Shown piece by piece: positions 18,024 to 28,886 of a DNA stretch of 64,000 nucleotides. The notes beneath the pieces were generated by a model. The model ran no database searches, was not told the origin of the DNA, and saw only the letters and a program-made list of their open reading frames with translations. The translations under genes were made by a program, and so were the position numbers. The stretch lies in the NCBI GenBank assembly GCA_945957605.1, contig CAMFLR010000017.1, positions 1 through 64,000 of the forward strand, read 5' to 3'. Position 1 is the stretch's first letter. Every line of letters begins with the position of its first letter. Source of the stretch: an uncultured Isosphaeraceae bacterium (GTDB lineage Bacteria > Planctomycetota > Planctomycetia > Isosphaerales > Isosphaeraceae).

Positions 18024-18547
18024 GAGGTGTTCACTTGTCGGTCTGGTCGTTCGAGGGAGAGCGCCACGGCCCAGCCCATTGGGGCCATTCTACCGCAAGT
18101 CGTGCCTCACGGCTTCGGTGCGAGCCGGTGCCGCTGCCTCAACAAATCACCCTCGCCGCTCCCGGAGCTACGTCGCCGGGTCGTTGCGAGCGAGGTCCCG
18201 CCGAGGGCATTGCTCGTTCGCTCGCAGATCGTTCGACGAGGCGAGTCCGACCCTTTGCTCGCTCGCAGGGCATGAGGCGAGCCGGAGGGGAGCCGTTGGC
18301 TGAATTGTTGAAGCCCAGCCCGACCTTGCCCAGGCCGATGGCCCTTGCCTGGGCGATGGCGTGGCTCATGCGTTGCAAAGTTGGGAACCCAACAATTCCG
18401 GGCGCTGGTCAGAAAGCCGGGGTGGTGGCGGGGGTGGGTGGAGGGCGGACGGGGTGGGTGGCTCTGTACTCGGTCGCTCGCAGCGTTTGCAGGAGCGAGG
18501 GCCAGGGATGTTCCAATGGAGAAGGTGACGGCTGGGATGCCGCCATG
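18024..18547. other. gene-free spacer, G-rich in part
   Basis: Open frames here have skewed Arg/Pro/Gly composition and no recognisable domain. A run rich in GGTGG and GGGGTGGG occurs at 18420-18470. Likely the upstream region of the broken gene at 17265-18023 and the tail end of the toxin-immunity locus. Confidence 0.45.
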
Positions 18548-18817
18548 CTATGCCTTTTCTACCGATAAGTATACTACCTGTGAGTTATTGAACGTAATCA
18601 ATCTCCGACACGTTGGACATTCCCAGACTTCGGTCGATTTCTCCGAATAACGAATAGCCATTATTGCCCTCTCTTTTGACTCGTCGCTGTCCAACTTTTC
18701 GATTTCACTGTCAACAGCGTCGAGCAATCGCTCCCAATCCTCCTGTCGAGTCCATCTGTACTTCTGACTTGCCGAGGAGCAGACGACCTCTTCACCACAC
18801 TTACATTGAATCTTCAT
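18548..18817 (-). CDS. zinc-ribbon protein, candidate immunity protein for the RHS toxin
   Basis: The 89-residue product carries two Cys pairs, CKCGEE at the start and CPTC in WECPTCRRLITF, framing an acidic helical middle (EDWERLLDAVDSEIEKLDSDE). It begins three bases after the stop of the giant RHS gene and on the same strand, exactly where the antidote gene of a polymorphic toxin is found. Known fact: RHS and CdiA toxins are followed by small, variable immunity genes. The specific pairing here is inferred from position; I do not recognise the sequence as a known immunity family. Composition is AT-richer than neighbours, common for exchanged toxin-immunity tips. Confidence 0.7.
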   Translation of the reverse strand: MKIQCKCGEEVVCSSASQKYRWTRQEDWERLLDAVDSEIEKLDSDESKERAIMAIRYSEKSTEVWECPTCRRLITFNNSQVVYLSVEKA

Positions 18818-18820
18818 CGA

Positions 18821-21800
18821 CTATCCTCCCAGATGAAACACTTTGCCATTCTTGATGATGATTACGTCTTCCAATCCCTCGATCGCCCAGTCCGAAAACT
18901 GCTTGCTCAAGGCTTCCAATGAAACTCCGGAGTCATCCAGGTTCAACACAATCCGAGAAGTCTGGCCGGATTCAACCTTTCCCTTGACCACCGACCAAAT
19001 GTTCCGAGGACTGCTTGTTGAGGGAGCAAAGTTGTCGTAAATATTTCCATTGATCTTATAATCAGGATTTTTCGGACCCGGAACGTCGGGTTTCTGCGTA
19101 ACGTCGTAGCCCAGTCGAGCAAGTGTGTCGGCGGATTCGTTCTCACGAGTCAACGCCCGGATGTTTTCCGGTGCATCATCAGGATTGATTTTTGTGCGAG
19201 TTCCTTTTGGAGCACCTTTTGCCGCACCCCCAATACCACCACTGAGTGCTGAGAATACATTAAATGTGGCGAATTGTGAATATCCGGCTCCGGAAACGTT
19301 CGGGGCGGTTGACGTACGGAATGTGGCAAATCTTTCATCACCCACCCCAGGTAGGTCGTCAGAAGTGGAGATGCGGCTCGACGTATACCCCTGGCCTCTG
19401 GGATTGGAAGGATGGTACGCGCCGCCCGCCGAGCTCGTTCGAGCCGCTAGGTTTTGGAAAGAATCCCCCGCGAAAAGAACATTGAGAAACGCTTGTCCCA
19501 AGTGGTCAATACCCCCAATAATATCTCCGCTGGCAAATGCCTCTACCGACGCTACTGCAGACGTAACTCCGACGACCGCACTCACACTGCCTAAAGTTGT
19601 AGTGACGACGCTTGAACCGAGAACTGTGCCGAGGAAGGGGAAGATACCTACGAGCGCTTGCCCGAAACTAACCACAGCTATCGCTTGAATCGTATTCCCG
19701 GCGAACTTTCCAATCCCGAAACCGACCTGACTAATAACGTCTCCACGTTCGACTGCTTCCTGTGCGGCTTGTTCAGCTCTCGCGTGTATGCCCGTTGGGC
19801 TCGGCTCCAATTCAACCAAGAAGACATCTGCTATCGTCGCAGCTCCGTCTCCAATGCCTTTCCAAAAGCCATTCCACTCGTCCAGGAACTCTCCGAATGG
19901 GTCGATCCCATCCGTTGGTCCATTCACCACATATCGATAGGGATTCATGTCGCCCGAATTAAATCCCAACGGATCCCGCGTCGTCCAACTCCCCGTGCTC
20001 GGGTCGTAGTACCGCGCACGGTTGTAATAGAGCCCAGTGGTGGCGTCGTACTCACGACCCGTGAACTTATATCGACCTCCCAAGGCCGCATTGGTTTCGA
20101 TCGTGATGTTGCCGAAGGCGTCGTAATCGACGTGATCCTGGACATTGCCTGAATTGTCAACAATGTCGCGCACCGAGCCGAGGTGGTCGGTGAGATACCA
20201 ACCCACGTTGCCGCTCGAATCCTCACGGGCGAGCAGCTGGTCGACTGCGTCGCCGTTGAGGTAGCGCATGGTCACGTTGTTCGAGCCATTGAGGTCGGCC
20301 CAAATCATGTTGCCGTTGTAGGCGTAGCGCTGAACGGTCGGCGTACTTTGGCCAGCGGTCGTCGTGTCCTGTTCGATGCGATTGCCGAAGACGCCGTACT
20401 TGTAAGTGACTTGATAAAGCACGCTGCTGGAGGAATTGGTTTCGGTGGCAGAGGTGAGTCGGTTGGCGTTGTCGTAGGTGTAAGCCCACGAGATGCCGGT
20501 CGAAGGGTTGGTTTTGCCAGTGCGGTTGCCTTCGGCATCGTAGGTGTAGTGCCACGTGCCATCAGAAAGAATGCGGTTGCCGGTACCAATCTGGTAGGCC
20601 GAGCGATTGCCGTTCGCGTCGTAAGAGTAACTGGTCGAGCCGGCGGAAATAAGTTGGCCCGCCGAGTCGTAAGAATAGTTGCTCGTGCCCGGCGACGACG
20701 TACCAGTCGAGCCCGACCCAGAGCCGGAACCGCTTGACCCGGATCCCGAGCTAGACCCGGATCCGCTGCCCGAACCATAGCCTCCCGAACTTCCGGAACC
20801 GTAGCCGGAACTACCCGAACCAGAACCCGAGCCGGAACTACCTGAGCCCGACCCCGAAGACGAGCCGGAGCCCAAACCAAATTTGGCGTCGTAAAAATCG
20901 GTCTCGGAAGTGACCCGGCCGTCGCCGTCGTAGGTATATCCAAAGCCGTCGATGAGCGTTCCAGAACCATCGACATCGAGCAAGTCCGTGAGATCGCCTG
21001 AAGCGTCGTAAGCGTATCCCGCCTGACCGACGTCGTTACCATTTACGGTGCGAGTCTCACTCGCGATCGCCCCACCGACGCCATAAGTAAAGTTCACGCC
21101 GATCGTCGACTCGCCAGGCACGGAAAGCTGGCGCGAAAGAAGCTGACCGGCCGCGTTATAAGTTGACGTTAGATCGGCGCCGGTTGAATCCGCAATATTG
21201 ATGACATTCCCGTTTGCGTCGTACGTAAACGAGAGAGTTGTGTTAAACGGCTCCGTCTCCTGACTCAACTGTCCCTGCGAGTTGTAAGTGAAGGTGTACG
21301 AACCCTGGTTATTCCAGGCGGTTGCGAGTTGCCCCTGCGAGTTGTAGGTGAAGCCCAGTTGGTCGACCTGATTGCCCTGGGCGTCGTACCAGTGTTCGGC
21401 GGTGAGTCGATTACTTGAATCGTAAGTGTACGTCTCGGTGCGTCCATCGCGATCAGTTGCCGAGGCGACTTGACCGTTCGAATTGTAAGTGTACGAGGTT
21501 GTGTGACCAAGCGGATCAGTCACACTTAACAATTGGCCCTGTGAATTGTAGGTATACGACGTGGTGTTGCCGTCTGCGTCGGTGACCGACGACACTTGAC
21601 CGCCCGAGGCATAGCCAATGGTCGTCGTCGCGTAGTCAGGATTGGTTACGCTGGTAAGTTGGCCCGCGGAGTTGTAACCGTAGCTGGTGGAGTGTCCCAT
21701 CGCATCAGTCCGGGAGGCGACGTGCCCGTTTTGATAGGCGACGGTGTCGGCCTGCGAGATGCCGGCTTGAGCAATCGCCGACGCGTCGGGGCCAATGGCG

Positions 21801-24800
21801 GGATTTGCACCGCCGCCGCCCGGTTCGATTGAGGGGGCAAATTGCCCGTTGCCGCGAGGATCGACTGGAACTACGGCAGACGTGCCGAGTTTCCCGGCGG
21901 CCAAGTCTGAAGGTATCGGAGCGAGCGTTCCGGCAGCGCCTGCCGAAGGCGATTGTCCCTGCGACCCACCATTCACAGAAGAGGAATTCGCGTCAACCGC
22001 ACGTGGTCCAAGCGCACCGGGGCCGGTGCCATCGGGCGTCGAGGTCCCACGAAGCCAGCCGCCGAGAACCTGCGTGGCGCGATCCTTGGATTCAAAAGGA
22101 GCGAGATACGAACCCGATCCAAAACCAAGAGTAGGGATGGTGCTGTAGACCCAAACGCCGTTGAGATCGGTTCCCGAAACAGGCCCAGATGACGAGCTTG
22201 TGCCCTGCGGACCTGCCCAATCGTCCGCATAGGTTCCGGAAAACTCGAGTGACTGACCGCCGTAATTGTCCGTTCCGTTGAACGTGTAAGTCAGCGAATC
22301 ATCGTCCGAGAAGCTGTTGCCGTTCGCCTGTCCGGCATCGTGTGCTGTGTCGCCGCCGGAGCCGGTGACGGTGACGCCGTTGGATCCGCTCATTCCGTTC
22401 GAGACAAATTGCGTGCCGGAGTATGCGCCGTTGATCCAGTCCGAGCCAGAACCTGAGTCCTGGCCAGACGTTGACCCGCCAATGGCGTCGCTATCGGTCC
22501 AGGCGTCACTGTCTCCCCACGAGCCGTTCAGGGCGACGCTGTACCCGCCGGTAGACGTTGATCCGTTGTACGAATCGCCGTAATAGTCACTGCCGGAGTC
22601 GGATTCTCCGCCAGAGTTCCAGTTGTCGAAGGCCTGCGACCCACTAGCCTGATCCGTGTCGTCAAATGTGTCGCCATCCGACCACGTATCACTACCGCCG
22701 TCGGATCCGGAAACTGTCAGATTGTAGAGTGACGATCCTACTGCATCAGTGTATACCGTCCCGCTGTACCCATCGCCATAGCTATCGCTACCCGAGCCGC
22801 CCGCGGAGCCCGACTCGATGTCCGTAATCGTCTCGCCGGAGATACCGCCGGGATTTGCGGTGTCATCGTGATACGTTTCCCCCTCGGACCAGCCATCACC
22901 GCCACCGTCCGTGCCACCAACGTTCAGCGAATAGAACGAAGTGCCTATATTGTTGTCCCAGATTGCGCCGGAAACCGAATCGCCAACGAAGTCGGAGCCC
23001 GATATGTTAACAGAGCCCGAAAGGATATCATTGATCACACGAGTTACGCTGCCCGATGTGATGTCCGTGTCGTCGAAGTTGTCGTTGAGCGACCACCCAT
23101 CGTTGCCGCTGTCACCCTCGTTAACGGCAAGCGAGTAGAGGTTATAACCCGCGATATTCCATAGCGACCCGGAGAAGTTATCAAAGTAGTTAGCAGAGCC
23201 CGAGAGCCCAACCGACCCAGTATCCGAGTCGTCGATCGTGTCGCCAAGATTGCCTGTTGCTACGTCTGAGTCGTTAAAATTCTCGAAACCAGAATCGGAT
23301 TCAGAATCCGAATCATCACCCCCGACGGCGAGGGAGTACAAGGCCGATCCAGCAGCGTTATTCCATATCGTGCCGCTGTAAGTACCGCCCGCCGAGTCGC
23401 TTCCTCCGCCGCCAAGCGTACCGGAATCGCTCTCCGTCTTTGTTCCTTGAACGTTCGCTACGGCGTCATGGAAGCCCTCATTTATGGACCACCCGTCACC
23501 TGTACTTCCTCCTCCGTCGATGCCCAGACTGTAGCGAGCAACACCGATCGTGTTCCAAATCAGCCCGGAGTACGCGTCACCGAATGAGTCGCTGCCCGAC
23601 GCCGTAGCCGTTCCGGAATCGCCATCGTTAATGCTCATGGCCTGCGGGTTCGTGGTCCCGGATGCAGGCGTTTCGGTGTCAGTGTCCGTGAAGTTGTCGT
23701 TTTCGTTCCAGGCATCATTTCCGCTGTCACCGCCCGAAACACTCAAGCTGTAGTACGAGTTGGCGGAGGCGTCATCCCAAATCTGACCGCTGTAGCCGCC
23801 CCCAAGCGCGATGCCACCTCCGCCACCCACGGAACCAGAGTCAGTCGATGTCAACACATCAAGGCCAGCGCCGCCTGGACCGCTGACGTTGTCGTTAAAT
23901 GATGCGTTCTCCGTCCAGCCTTCAGTATCTCCATCGCCACCACTGATGGTCAACGAATAGAGCACCGCGTTTACATTGGCCGTCGTGTTCCAGGTGACCC
24001 CGCTATAGGAATCGTTGATCCAGTCACTACCCGAGATCGAGGCCAGTCCAGCATCTGAGTCGTTGATAATTGTCTTAGCGGAACCACTTGTCGCAGTTAT
24101 ATTCGTGTCTGAGAAATTGTCTGTGCCTGACCATGCGTCGTCATCATTTTCGTTGGAGCTGAGGGCGAGGCTGTACAGATTATAGAGCGCGGCGCTCGTT
24201 GCGAGTTCCCAGGCTGTACCCGAATACCCATCGCCATAACTGTCACCGCCCGATCCGCTGAGCGTCCCAGAATCAGTGTCTGTAAATGCGTCTCCCTGTA
24301 GACCTGCTCCCTGGTCACTATCGAGGTAAGTCAGAGAGTCGGTCCAGCTGTCGCTTCCGCCATCTCCACCTGAGATGGATAGCGAGTACACCATTGCTCC
24401 CGCTGGGCCACCAGTAGTTCCAGAATAACCGTCATTATAGGCATCGTTTCCTGAACCAGAGAAGACGCCCTGGTCAGAATCGTCGATGTAAGTCGTACCA
24501 ACTGGGACTAGCCCTTGGGCGTAGCCGGCGGCGAGGGCCGCCGCAGCGACGATGTCGGAGTCGCTAAAGTTATCGGTGCCCGACCATGCGTCAGCACCAG
24601 AATCGGTACCGAATACGTTTAGGTTATACGACGCGACCCCACCAACCAGCGATCCAAGTCCTGAGTATGCATCTGTGTATGTATCGTTGCCGCTTCCGTA
24701 ATCCGATCCGCTATCGGTATCGTAATAGACGTCTCCACCGGATCCGGCACCGGACGTGATGTCGTAGAAGTGGTCATTGCCGGACCAGGAGTCGTAACCA

Positions 24801-27800
24801 TTATCCGAACCACCGACCGTGATGCTCGTCGAAAGGACCGAACCTGGATTACTGAAGATTCCAAGGTATTGATCAGTGTAACTATCACCACCTGAAGCCG
24901 ATATGGCACCACTATCGTTGTTCGTTACGTTGCCGCTTACAACTCCTGCGTCGGAAAAATTGTCAACGCCGGACCAAGAATCGCCTCCGCCATCCGAATT
25001 AGCGAGGTTCAGCGAGAAATAATTGCCCGTCCCGAGATTCCAAAAAGACTGCGTGTAATTTCCAGAATACCAATCGTTCGCGGAGGCCTGGTCGCTAACA
25101 TTGTCAGTTGCGCCACCGCTTAATGTGACATACGAATCGCTCAGAGTGACGTAGTCCGTGCCTTGCCCTCCGCCAGTAAGGACGTCGCTATATTGATTGC
25201 CGGCCCCCGAGTTCCAGCCGGCCAAAGTATAACCGTCAGAGAAAGCGTCGCTATAGCCAGCGCCCATCGAACCGGTATCACCGCCGCTGAATCCGCCATT
25301 TAGACTGAAAGCATCGCCTCCAGAATCGTTACCACTGACGAGAAGGCTATAGTCTGTGGTTCCTCCACTCAAAGTGCCACTATAGTTCAAGTCGAAGGTG
25401 CCCGATTCCCAAGCGCCAAAACTCAAGCCACCAGCATCGGATTCTGAATCGCCAGTACCTGTAAATTGATCGGAGGCACCAAAGGAGTATCCGTAAGTTC
25501 CTGATTGAAGTAATGACTCGTATACTGGCTGACCAAGCGTATGTTGGTTGACGTTGCTATAGTAGTCAGTAATTGACAGGTCCAAAACTGCCGAGCCTCC
25601 GCCAGTAGCGGAGACACTACCGTTGTTTAGCCCATCAGAGTAGTTTTCGAAGAGGGCTCCGGTCCAGTTTGCCGACTCGTAATTGCCCCAGCTCGCCGAA
25701 TACGAGGTAAGGTAAGAGCCGCCTGCCGCGTAGCCTGAGAAAGAATAATATGTGCCGCCTGAAAGCTGAAGAGTCACTAAGCCAGAGACGGCCAAATCTT
25801 CGACCAGATTGGGAGTTTGCGATTGAGGGGCTGGTATCGGCGATACCGAGCCGACGCCTTGGTAGGTATAGGTGTCCTGATCATACTCTATGATATTGTA
25901 AGGTCCATTCACGTTTCCCCAAGTCTCGAAGTAATAGAACCCAGAAAGAGTCTCGGTCGCGGTGCCGGGACCAGATCCACTGCCGATCGTCTCTGTAAGT
26001 GTATAAGACTCCCTGACGAACTGATCGAATGTCTCGGTCATGCTGTTTATGCGAGATTCAGAAAAGCCTTCGCTTAGTGTTTCGTTCCAAGCCCATTGAT
26101 CGCCTCCCGACGAACTTGTGATCGAGATAATCGCACTAGTCGGCGGACCCGGAAGATTAGTATAACCATCGATGTCAACTTGATAAGCGGAAACGTTGCC
26201 GTATGGTGAAATTCTTTGCCAATAACCGATTCCCTCACCTCCGTGGGGTAACGGCAGGGAATAAGAGCCGAAACCTTGAAGTTGTCCCAGCTCAAACCCT
26301 TGAGCGCTTCCGCTCAGCCCGTAGACATTCACCAAACCATTATCAATAGGCCCCATATACATCGAGGCATCTGGAATGAGAGTGGATGGTGCAAGGTTGA
26401 TCGCCTCGTTCGTTGCATTCCATGGTTGCGGATTGCCCGAACCATCGTAGAGCATCGAACCAAGCTGAGATCCGAAAGGGTTTGCTGGGAGAGATACATT
26501 TCCCAGAAAGAGATTGGCGGCAGCCAGACCATCTCCAAGAGGGCTATATGATCCGCCGTTGCCAGCCAAGGGGTCGGCGATCCCAATAGGATCAGTATCG
26601 CCAGAGGCCAAGGAGAAGACAGAGGCAGCGCCGCGACTTCCGGAGCGCCACGACATTGCGTCTGAGTACCGGTAGACCTCCTTGGTGAACTGATCTACGA
26701 CCCAAAGGTCGGTTCCTCCCGACGGATCGAGGGTGATTCCAGCCGGCGACAATTGATTCGGATCCAATCTCCAGGATCCTAGCATTGCTCCCGTCGCCGC
26801 TGAGTAGACGAAGACCTGGCTTGAGGCATCGACAACCCAGGCGTTTGTGCCGTCTGTAGTGATCCCCTTTGGTGATGAATTACCAGCGGAAAGCGCAAAA
26901 CTAGACGTGGGTGACTGAGAACCAGTAGTCCGACTCGCAGCCCCGGCGAAGTAATCGACGATGCCTTGTCCCGCATCAAGGATCCATAGTCCCACGCCGT
27001 CTGTTGCTATGCCCGATGGATTAGCTACCATCGTGGCAATCCAGGAACCGCGAAGCGAGCCGTCTGGATTGTAAAGGTCAACACGACCACTGCTATCGAT
27101 TACCCAAACGGTATCACCTGAAGCGTCGCTGGTCGTACTTCGAGGATTGGAGCTAGCTAGCGCGCTACTGCCCAACGGTGCCCCTTCGCCACCGTAGCGA
27201 AATAGGGTCTGGGTTGCAGCGTCAACGACATAGAATTTCGTTGAAGGCGTTTTGGCCGTTGTTCCATTGCCGGAGATTTGTGGTAGAACCGGGATCGAAC
27301 TCGATCCAAAGGGTTTGACATTTAGGTTGGCCCCTGGGCTTAAGGGGGATGTTGAAGGACCGTTGGAAGTGATCTGCGATACCGCCGCGGCTGTTGTTCC
27401 GGCCGATTGAGCGGGTGTCGTGATCGCACTTCCAAGTCCTTGGAACGATCGAGATTCAGCTCCGTTTTCTGATCCGACTGAATTCAAGAGACCGATGGGT
27501 CCAACCCCGGCCTTCGTCGGGTTCGCTCCGACCGAGGCTCCCACCCCGTTGGATGACAGCCCGGCCCGGGCGTTCTGGCTTACGAGACCACTTGCATGAT
27601 TTTGCAGGGACGAAGTGCCACCTGAAGCCTGATTGTCTGACGCTACTCCTTTGGCGATTGTGCCGACACTTCCAAAGGCGCGATTGCCAAGACCGGCTCC
27701 AGTTGATGCGACACCAGCCCCTTGTGTGCCCAAGTCCTTTGAATTGCTCTGCAAACTCTGAAGACCCGTATTCGTCGCGGCGGAGTGCTGTGCTCCGCGC

Positions 27801-28432
27801 CCTGGGTCATTGCCGGCTCGGTTACTCTGTTTGCCCGTGCTCGCGGCCGTCCCTATGGAACCAAATGGTCGAATTGATGCCGGTTGACTCGGATTCGATG
27901 ACGGGGAGACCGGGATCACGGATGGACCGCTGGACACAACTAGAGGTGTCCCTGATGCCGAGGTATTCGAGGGCAATTGAAGGTTCGGAGTCGACGTTCC
28001 GTGTGCTTGAGGTGTCGATCCGCCGTTTCCTCCGCTTCCTAACGCCGCTCCGCTACCTGCTTTTGCTACTGACTTTCCAACTGCACGGTCAGCGGCGGGA
28101 TGCTCGGTCTGAACAGGCAACACTGACGGAGTGGTGATCGAAGACTGTGTTGCTTTGTGGACTTGGTCTGCTACTGGTTCGGATCTGGAACCGCGGCTAG
28201 GGGCAATTATGTTGGCTGTATTTAACGAATTGCTGGGCGAGGTGTCTAAGTGTGTCGGCTGAACTGCATCATTTGCAGATTGACCAAGTGCCGTTCGGGA
28301 AGCCGACACCACAGCCGCGGCGGGCAAGCCGAGAGTTATGAGTAAAGTGCTGGAGGATAATCGTCGCTCCAGCGTCGTTTCTGCTATTGCGAGAAAATCA
28401 CGACGCGGCCGCTTACCTCGGCGCTTACGCAT
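18821..28432 (-). CDS. giant RHS/YD-repeat polymorphic toxin with CdiA-type tRNase tip
   Basis: The 3203-residue protein is built in blocks. (1) Residues 1-50: basic start and hydrophobic stretch (LLITLGLPAAAVVSA), an export signal. (2) About 50-390: Ser/Gly/Asn-rich low complexity. (3) About 395-600: NHL/propeller-like repeats (VWVIDSSGRVDLYNPDGS, AWVVDASSQVFVYSA). (4) About 870-2110: some twenty Gly/Ser/Asp/Tyr repeats of roughly 60 residues (SGSDSYGDGYSG, GGDGGSDSW). (5) About 2240-2840: YD repeats (YTYNSQGQLLSVTDPLGHT), a Gly/Ser linker near 2525-2580, and the RHS core end GRYKFTGREYDATTGLYYNR and DPLGF...YRYVVNGPTDGIDPFG. (6) A hydrophobic pretoxin stretch. (7) About 3090-3203: ENESADTLARLGYDV...DYKING..YDNFAPS...VKGKVESGQTSRIVLNLDDS, the pattern of the CdiA C-terminal tRNase domain. 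It probably kills competitors on contact. The 89-residue gene after it is the likely antidote. Confidence 0.9.
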   Translation of the reverse strand: MRKRRGKRPRRDFLAIAETTLERRLSSSTLLITLGLPAAAVVSASRTALGQSANDAVQPTHLDTSPSNSLNTANIIAPSRGSRSEPVADQVHKATQSSITTPSVLPVQTEHPAADRAVGKSVAKAGSGAALGSGGNGGSTPQAHGTSTPNLQLPSNTSASGTPLVVSSGPSVIPVSPSSNPSQPASIRPFGSIGTAASTGKQSNRAGNDPGRGAQHSAATNTGLQSLQSNSKDLGTQGAGVASTGAGLGNRAFGSVGTIAKGVASDNQASGGTSSLQNHASGLVSQNARAGLSSNGVGASVGANPTKAGVGPIGLLNSVGSENGAESRSFQGLGSAITTPAQSAGTTAAAVSQITSNGPSTSPLSPGANLNVKPFGSSSIPVLPQISGNGTTAKTPSTKFYVVDAATQTLFRYGGEGAPLGSSALASSNPRSTTSDASGDTVWVIDSSGRVDLYNPDGSLRGSWIATMVANPSGIATDGVGLWILDAGQGIVDYFAGAASRTTGSQSPTSSFALSAGNSSPKGITTDGTNAWVVDASSQVFVYSAATGAMLGSWRLDPNQLSPAGITLDPSGGTDLWVVDQFTKEVYRYSDAMSWRSGSRGAASVFSLASGDTDPIGIADPLAGNGGSYSPLGDGLAAANLFLGNVSLPANPFGSQLGSMLYDGSGNPQPWNATNEAINLAPSTLIPDASMYMGPIDNGLVNVYGLSGSAQGFELGQLQGFGSYSLPLPHGGEGIGYWQRISPYGNVSAYQVDIDGYTNLPGPPTSAIISITSSSGGDQWAWNETLSEGFSESRINSMTETFDQFVRESYTLTETIGSGSGPGTATETLSGFYYFETWGNVNGPYNIIEYDQDTYTYQGVGSVSPIPAPQSQTPNLVEDLAVSGLVTLQLSGGTYYSFSGYAAGGSYLTSYSASWGNYESANWTGALFENYSDGLNNGSVSATGGGSAVLDLSITDYYSNVNQHTLGQPVYESLLQSGTYGYSFGASDQFTGTGDSESDAGGLSFGAWESGTFDLNYSGTLSGGTTDYSLLVSGNDSGGDAFSLNGGFSGGDTGSMGAGYSDAFSDGYTLAGWNSGAGNQYSDVLTGGGQGTDYVTLSDSYVTLSGGATDNVSDQASANDWYSGNYTQSFWNLGTGNYFSLNLANSDGGGDSWSGVDNFSDAGVVSGNVTNNDSGAISASGGDSYTDQYLGIFSNPGSVLSTSITVGGSDNGYDSWSGNDHFYDITSGAGSGGDVYYDTDSGSDYGSGNDTYTDAYSGLGSLVGGVASYNLNVFGTDSGADAWSGTDNFSDSDIVAAAALAAGYAQGLVPVGTTYIDDSDQGVFSGSGNDAYNDGYSGTTGGPAGAMVYSLSISGGDGGSDSWTDSLTYLDSDQGAGLQGDAFTDTDSGTLSGSGGDSYGDGYSGTAWELATSAALYNLYSLALSSNENDDDAWSGTDNFSDTNITATSGSAKTIINDSDAGLASISGSDWINDSYSGVTWNTTANVNAVLYSLTISGGDGDTEGWTENASFNDNVSGPGGAGLDVLTSTDSGSVGGGGGIALGGGYSGQIWDDASANSYYSLSVSGGDSGNDAWNENDNFTDTDTETPASGTTNPQAMSINDGDSGTATASGSDSFGDAYSGLIWNTIGVARYSLGIDGGGSTGDGWSINEGFHDAVANVQGTKTESDSGTLGGGGSDSAGGTYSGTIWNNAAGSALYSLAVGGDDSDSESDSGFENFNDSDVATGNLGDTIDDSDTGSVGLSGSANYFDNFSGSLWNIAGYNLYSLAVNEGDSGNDGWSLNDNFDDTDITSGSVTRVINDILSGSVNISGSDFVGDSVSGAIWDNNIGTSFYSLNVGGTDGGGDGWSEGETYHDDTANPGGISGETITDIESGSAGGSGSDSYGDGYSGTVYTDAVGSSLYNLTVSGSDGGSDTWSDGDTFDDTDQASGSQAFDNWNSGGESDSGSDYYGDSYNGSTSTGGYSVALNGSWGDSDAWTDSDAIGGSTSGQDSGSGSDWINGAYSGTQFVSNGMSGSNGVTVTGSGGDTAHDAGQANGNSFSDDDSLTYTFNGTDNYGGQSLEFSGTYADDWAGPQGTSSSSGPVSGTDLNGVWVYSTIPTLGFGSGSYLAPFESKDRATQVLGGWLRGTSTPDGTGPGALGPRAVDANSSSVNGGSQGQSPSAGAAGTLAPIPSDLAAGKLGTSAVVPVDPRGNGQFAPSIEPGGGGANPAIGPDASAIAQAGISQADTVAYQNGHVASRTDAMGHSTSYGYNSAGQLTSVTNPDYATTTIGYASGGQVSSVTDADGNTTSYTYNSQGQLLSVTDPLGHTTSYTYNSNGQVASATDRDGRTETYTYDSSNRLTAEHWYDAQGNQVDQLGFTYNSQGQLATAWNNQGSYTFTYNSQGQLSQETEPFNTTLSFTYDANGNVINIADSTGADLTSTYNAAGQLLSRQLSVPGESTIGVNFTYGVGGAIASETRTVNGNDVGQAGYAYDASGDLTDLLDVDGSGTLIDGFGYTYDGDGRVTSETDFYDAKFGLGSGSSSGSGSGSSGSGSGSGSSGYGSGSSGGYGSGSGSGSSSGSGSSGSGSGSGSTGTSSPGTSNYSYDSAGQLISAGSTSYSYDANGNRSAYQIGTGNRILSDGTWHYTYDAEGNRTGKTNPSTGISWAYTYDNANRLTSATETNSSSSVLYQVTYKYGVFGNRIEQDTTTAGQSTPTVQRYAYNGNMIWADLNGSNNVTMRYLNGDAVDQLLAREDSSGNVGWYLTDHLGSVRDIVDNSGNVQDHVDYDAFGNITIETNAALGGRYKFTGREYDATTGLYYNRARYYDPSTGSWTTRDPLGFNSGDMNPYRYVVNGPTDGIDPFGEFLDEWNGFWKGIGDGAATIADVFLVELEPSPTGIHARAEQAAQEAVERGDVISQVGFGIGKFAGNTIQAIAVVSFGQALVGIFPFLGTVLGSSVVTTTLGSVSAVVGVTSAVASVEAFASGDIIGGIDHLGQAFLNVLFAGDSFQNLAARTSSAGGAYHPSNPRGQGYTSSRISTSDDLPGVGDERFATFRTSTAPNVSGAGYSQFATFNVFSALSGGIGGAAKGAPKGTRTKINPDDAPENIRALTRENESADTLARLGYDVTQKPDVPGPKNPDYKINGNIYDNFAPSTSSPRNIWSVVKGKVESGQTSRIVLNLDDSGVSLEALSKQFSDWAIEGLEDVIIIKNGKVFHLGG

Positions 28433-28886
28433 GAGGGGCTCCCGTATTCACGGAGTGCTCTACACAAGAAGTGAGCAACTATAGACAAAGGTCAACAGTT
28501 CACGATATCGAAATTGCTTTGTCAAGTGTGCAGAGTCTTTTCTCAACAATAAGATCAAATCAAAGTGCCGATTCTATGATTAATGGTAAGCGAGCATTGA
28601 ATTGTGATGAACTATTGGAGCTCGCGATCACGTGATAGCAGTGGGAATCAGGTAGAGCCTCCCGGAGACTTTTTGACGCGTCTCAGAGTGCATGAGACAC
28701 CAGAACTCTATACAGAGTAGCTGCTACGCGATGATCGCAGTCTCGGTGGCTTCTGAAAACCGCTTGATTTTTCAGCTTTTTCTGAGGAATTCAACAACAT
28801 GCCTTGTCGTTCTTGATGTTGAGGCAAAAGCAAAAAGGCCAAGCTGCTGATCAATTTCGCGATTCTTGCATGATGACCAAGCCCCA
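28433..28886. other. intergenic region upstream of the RHS gene
   Basis: AT-rich spacer between two minus-strand genes. No gene is supportable. The RHS promoter should lie here, but no clear -35/-10 pair can be named. Confidence 0.5.

Noticed and set aside
18035..18568. 177-codon frame on the plus strand downstream of the RHS locus
   Set aside because: G-rich low-complexity translation (GVVAGVGGGRTGWV) and no ribosome site.
20183..21042. Long frames within and opposite the RHS gene
   Set aside because: They mirror the repetitive RHS coding sequence; repeats of YD and Gly/Ser codons produce open frames on all strands.
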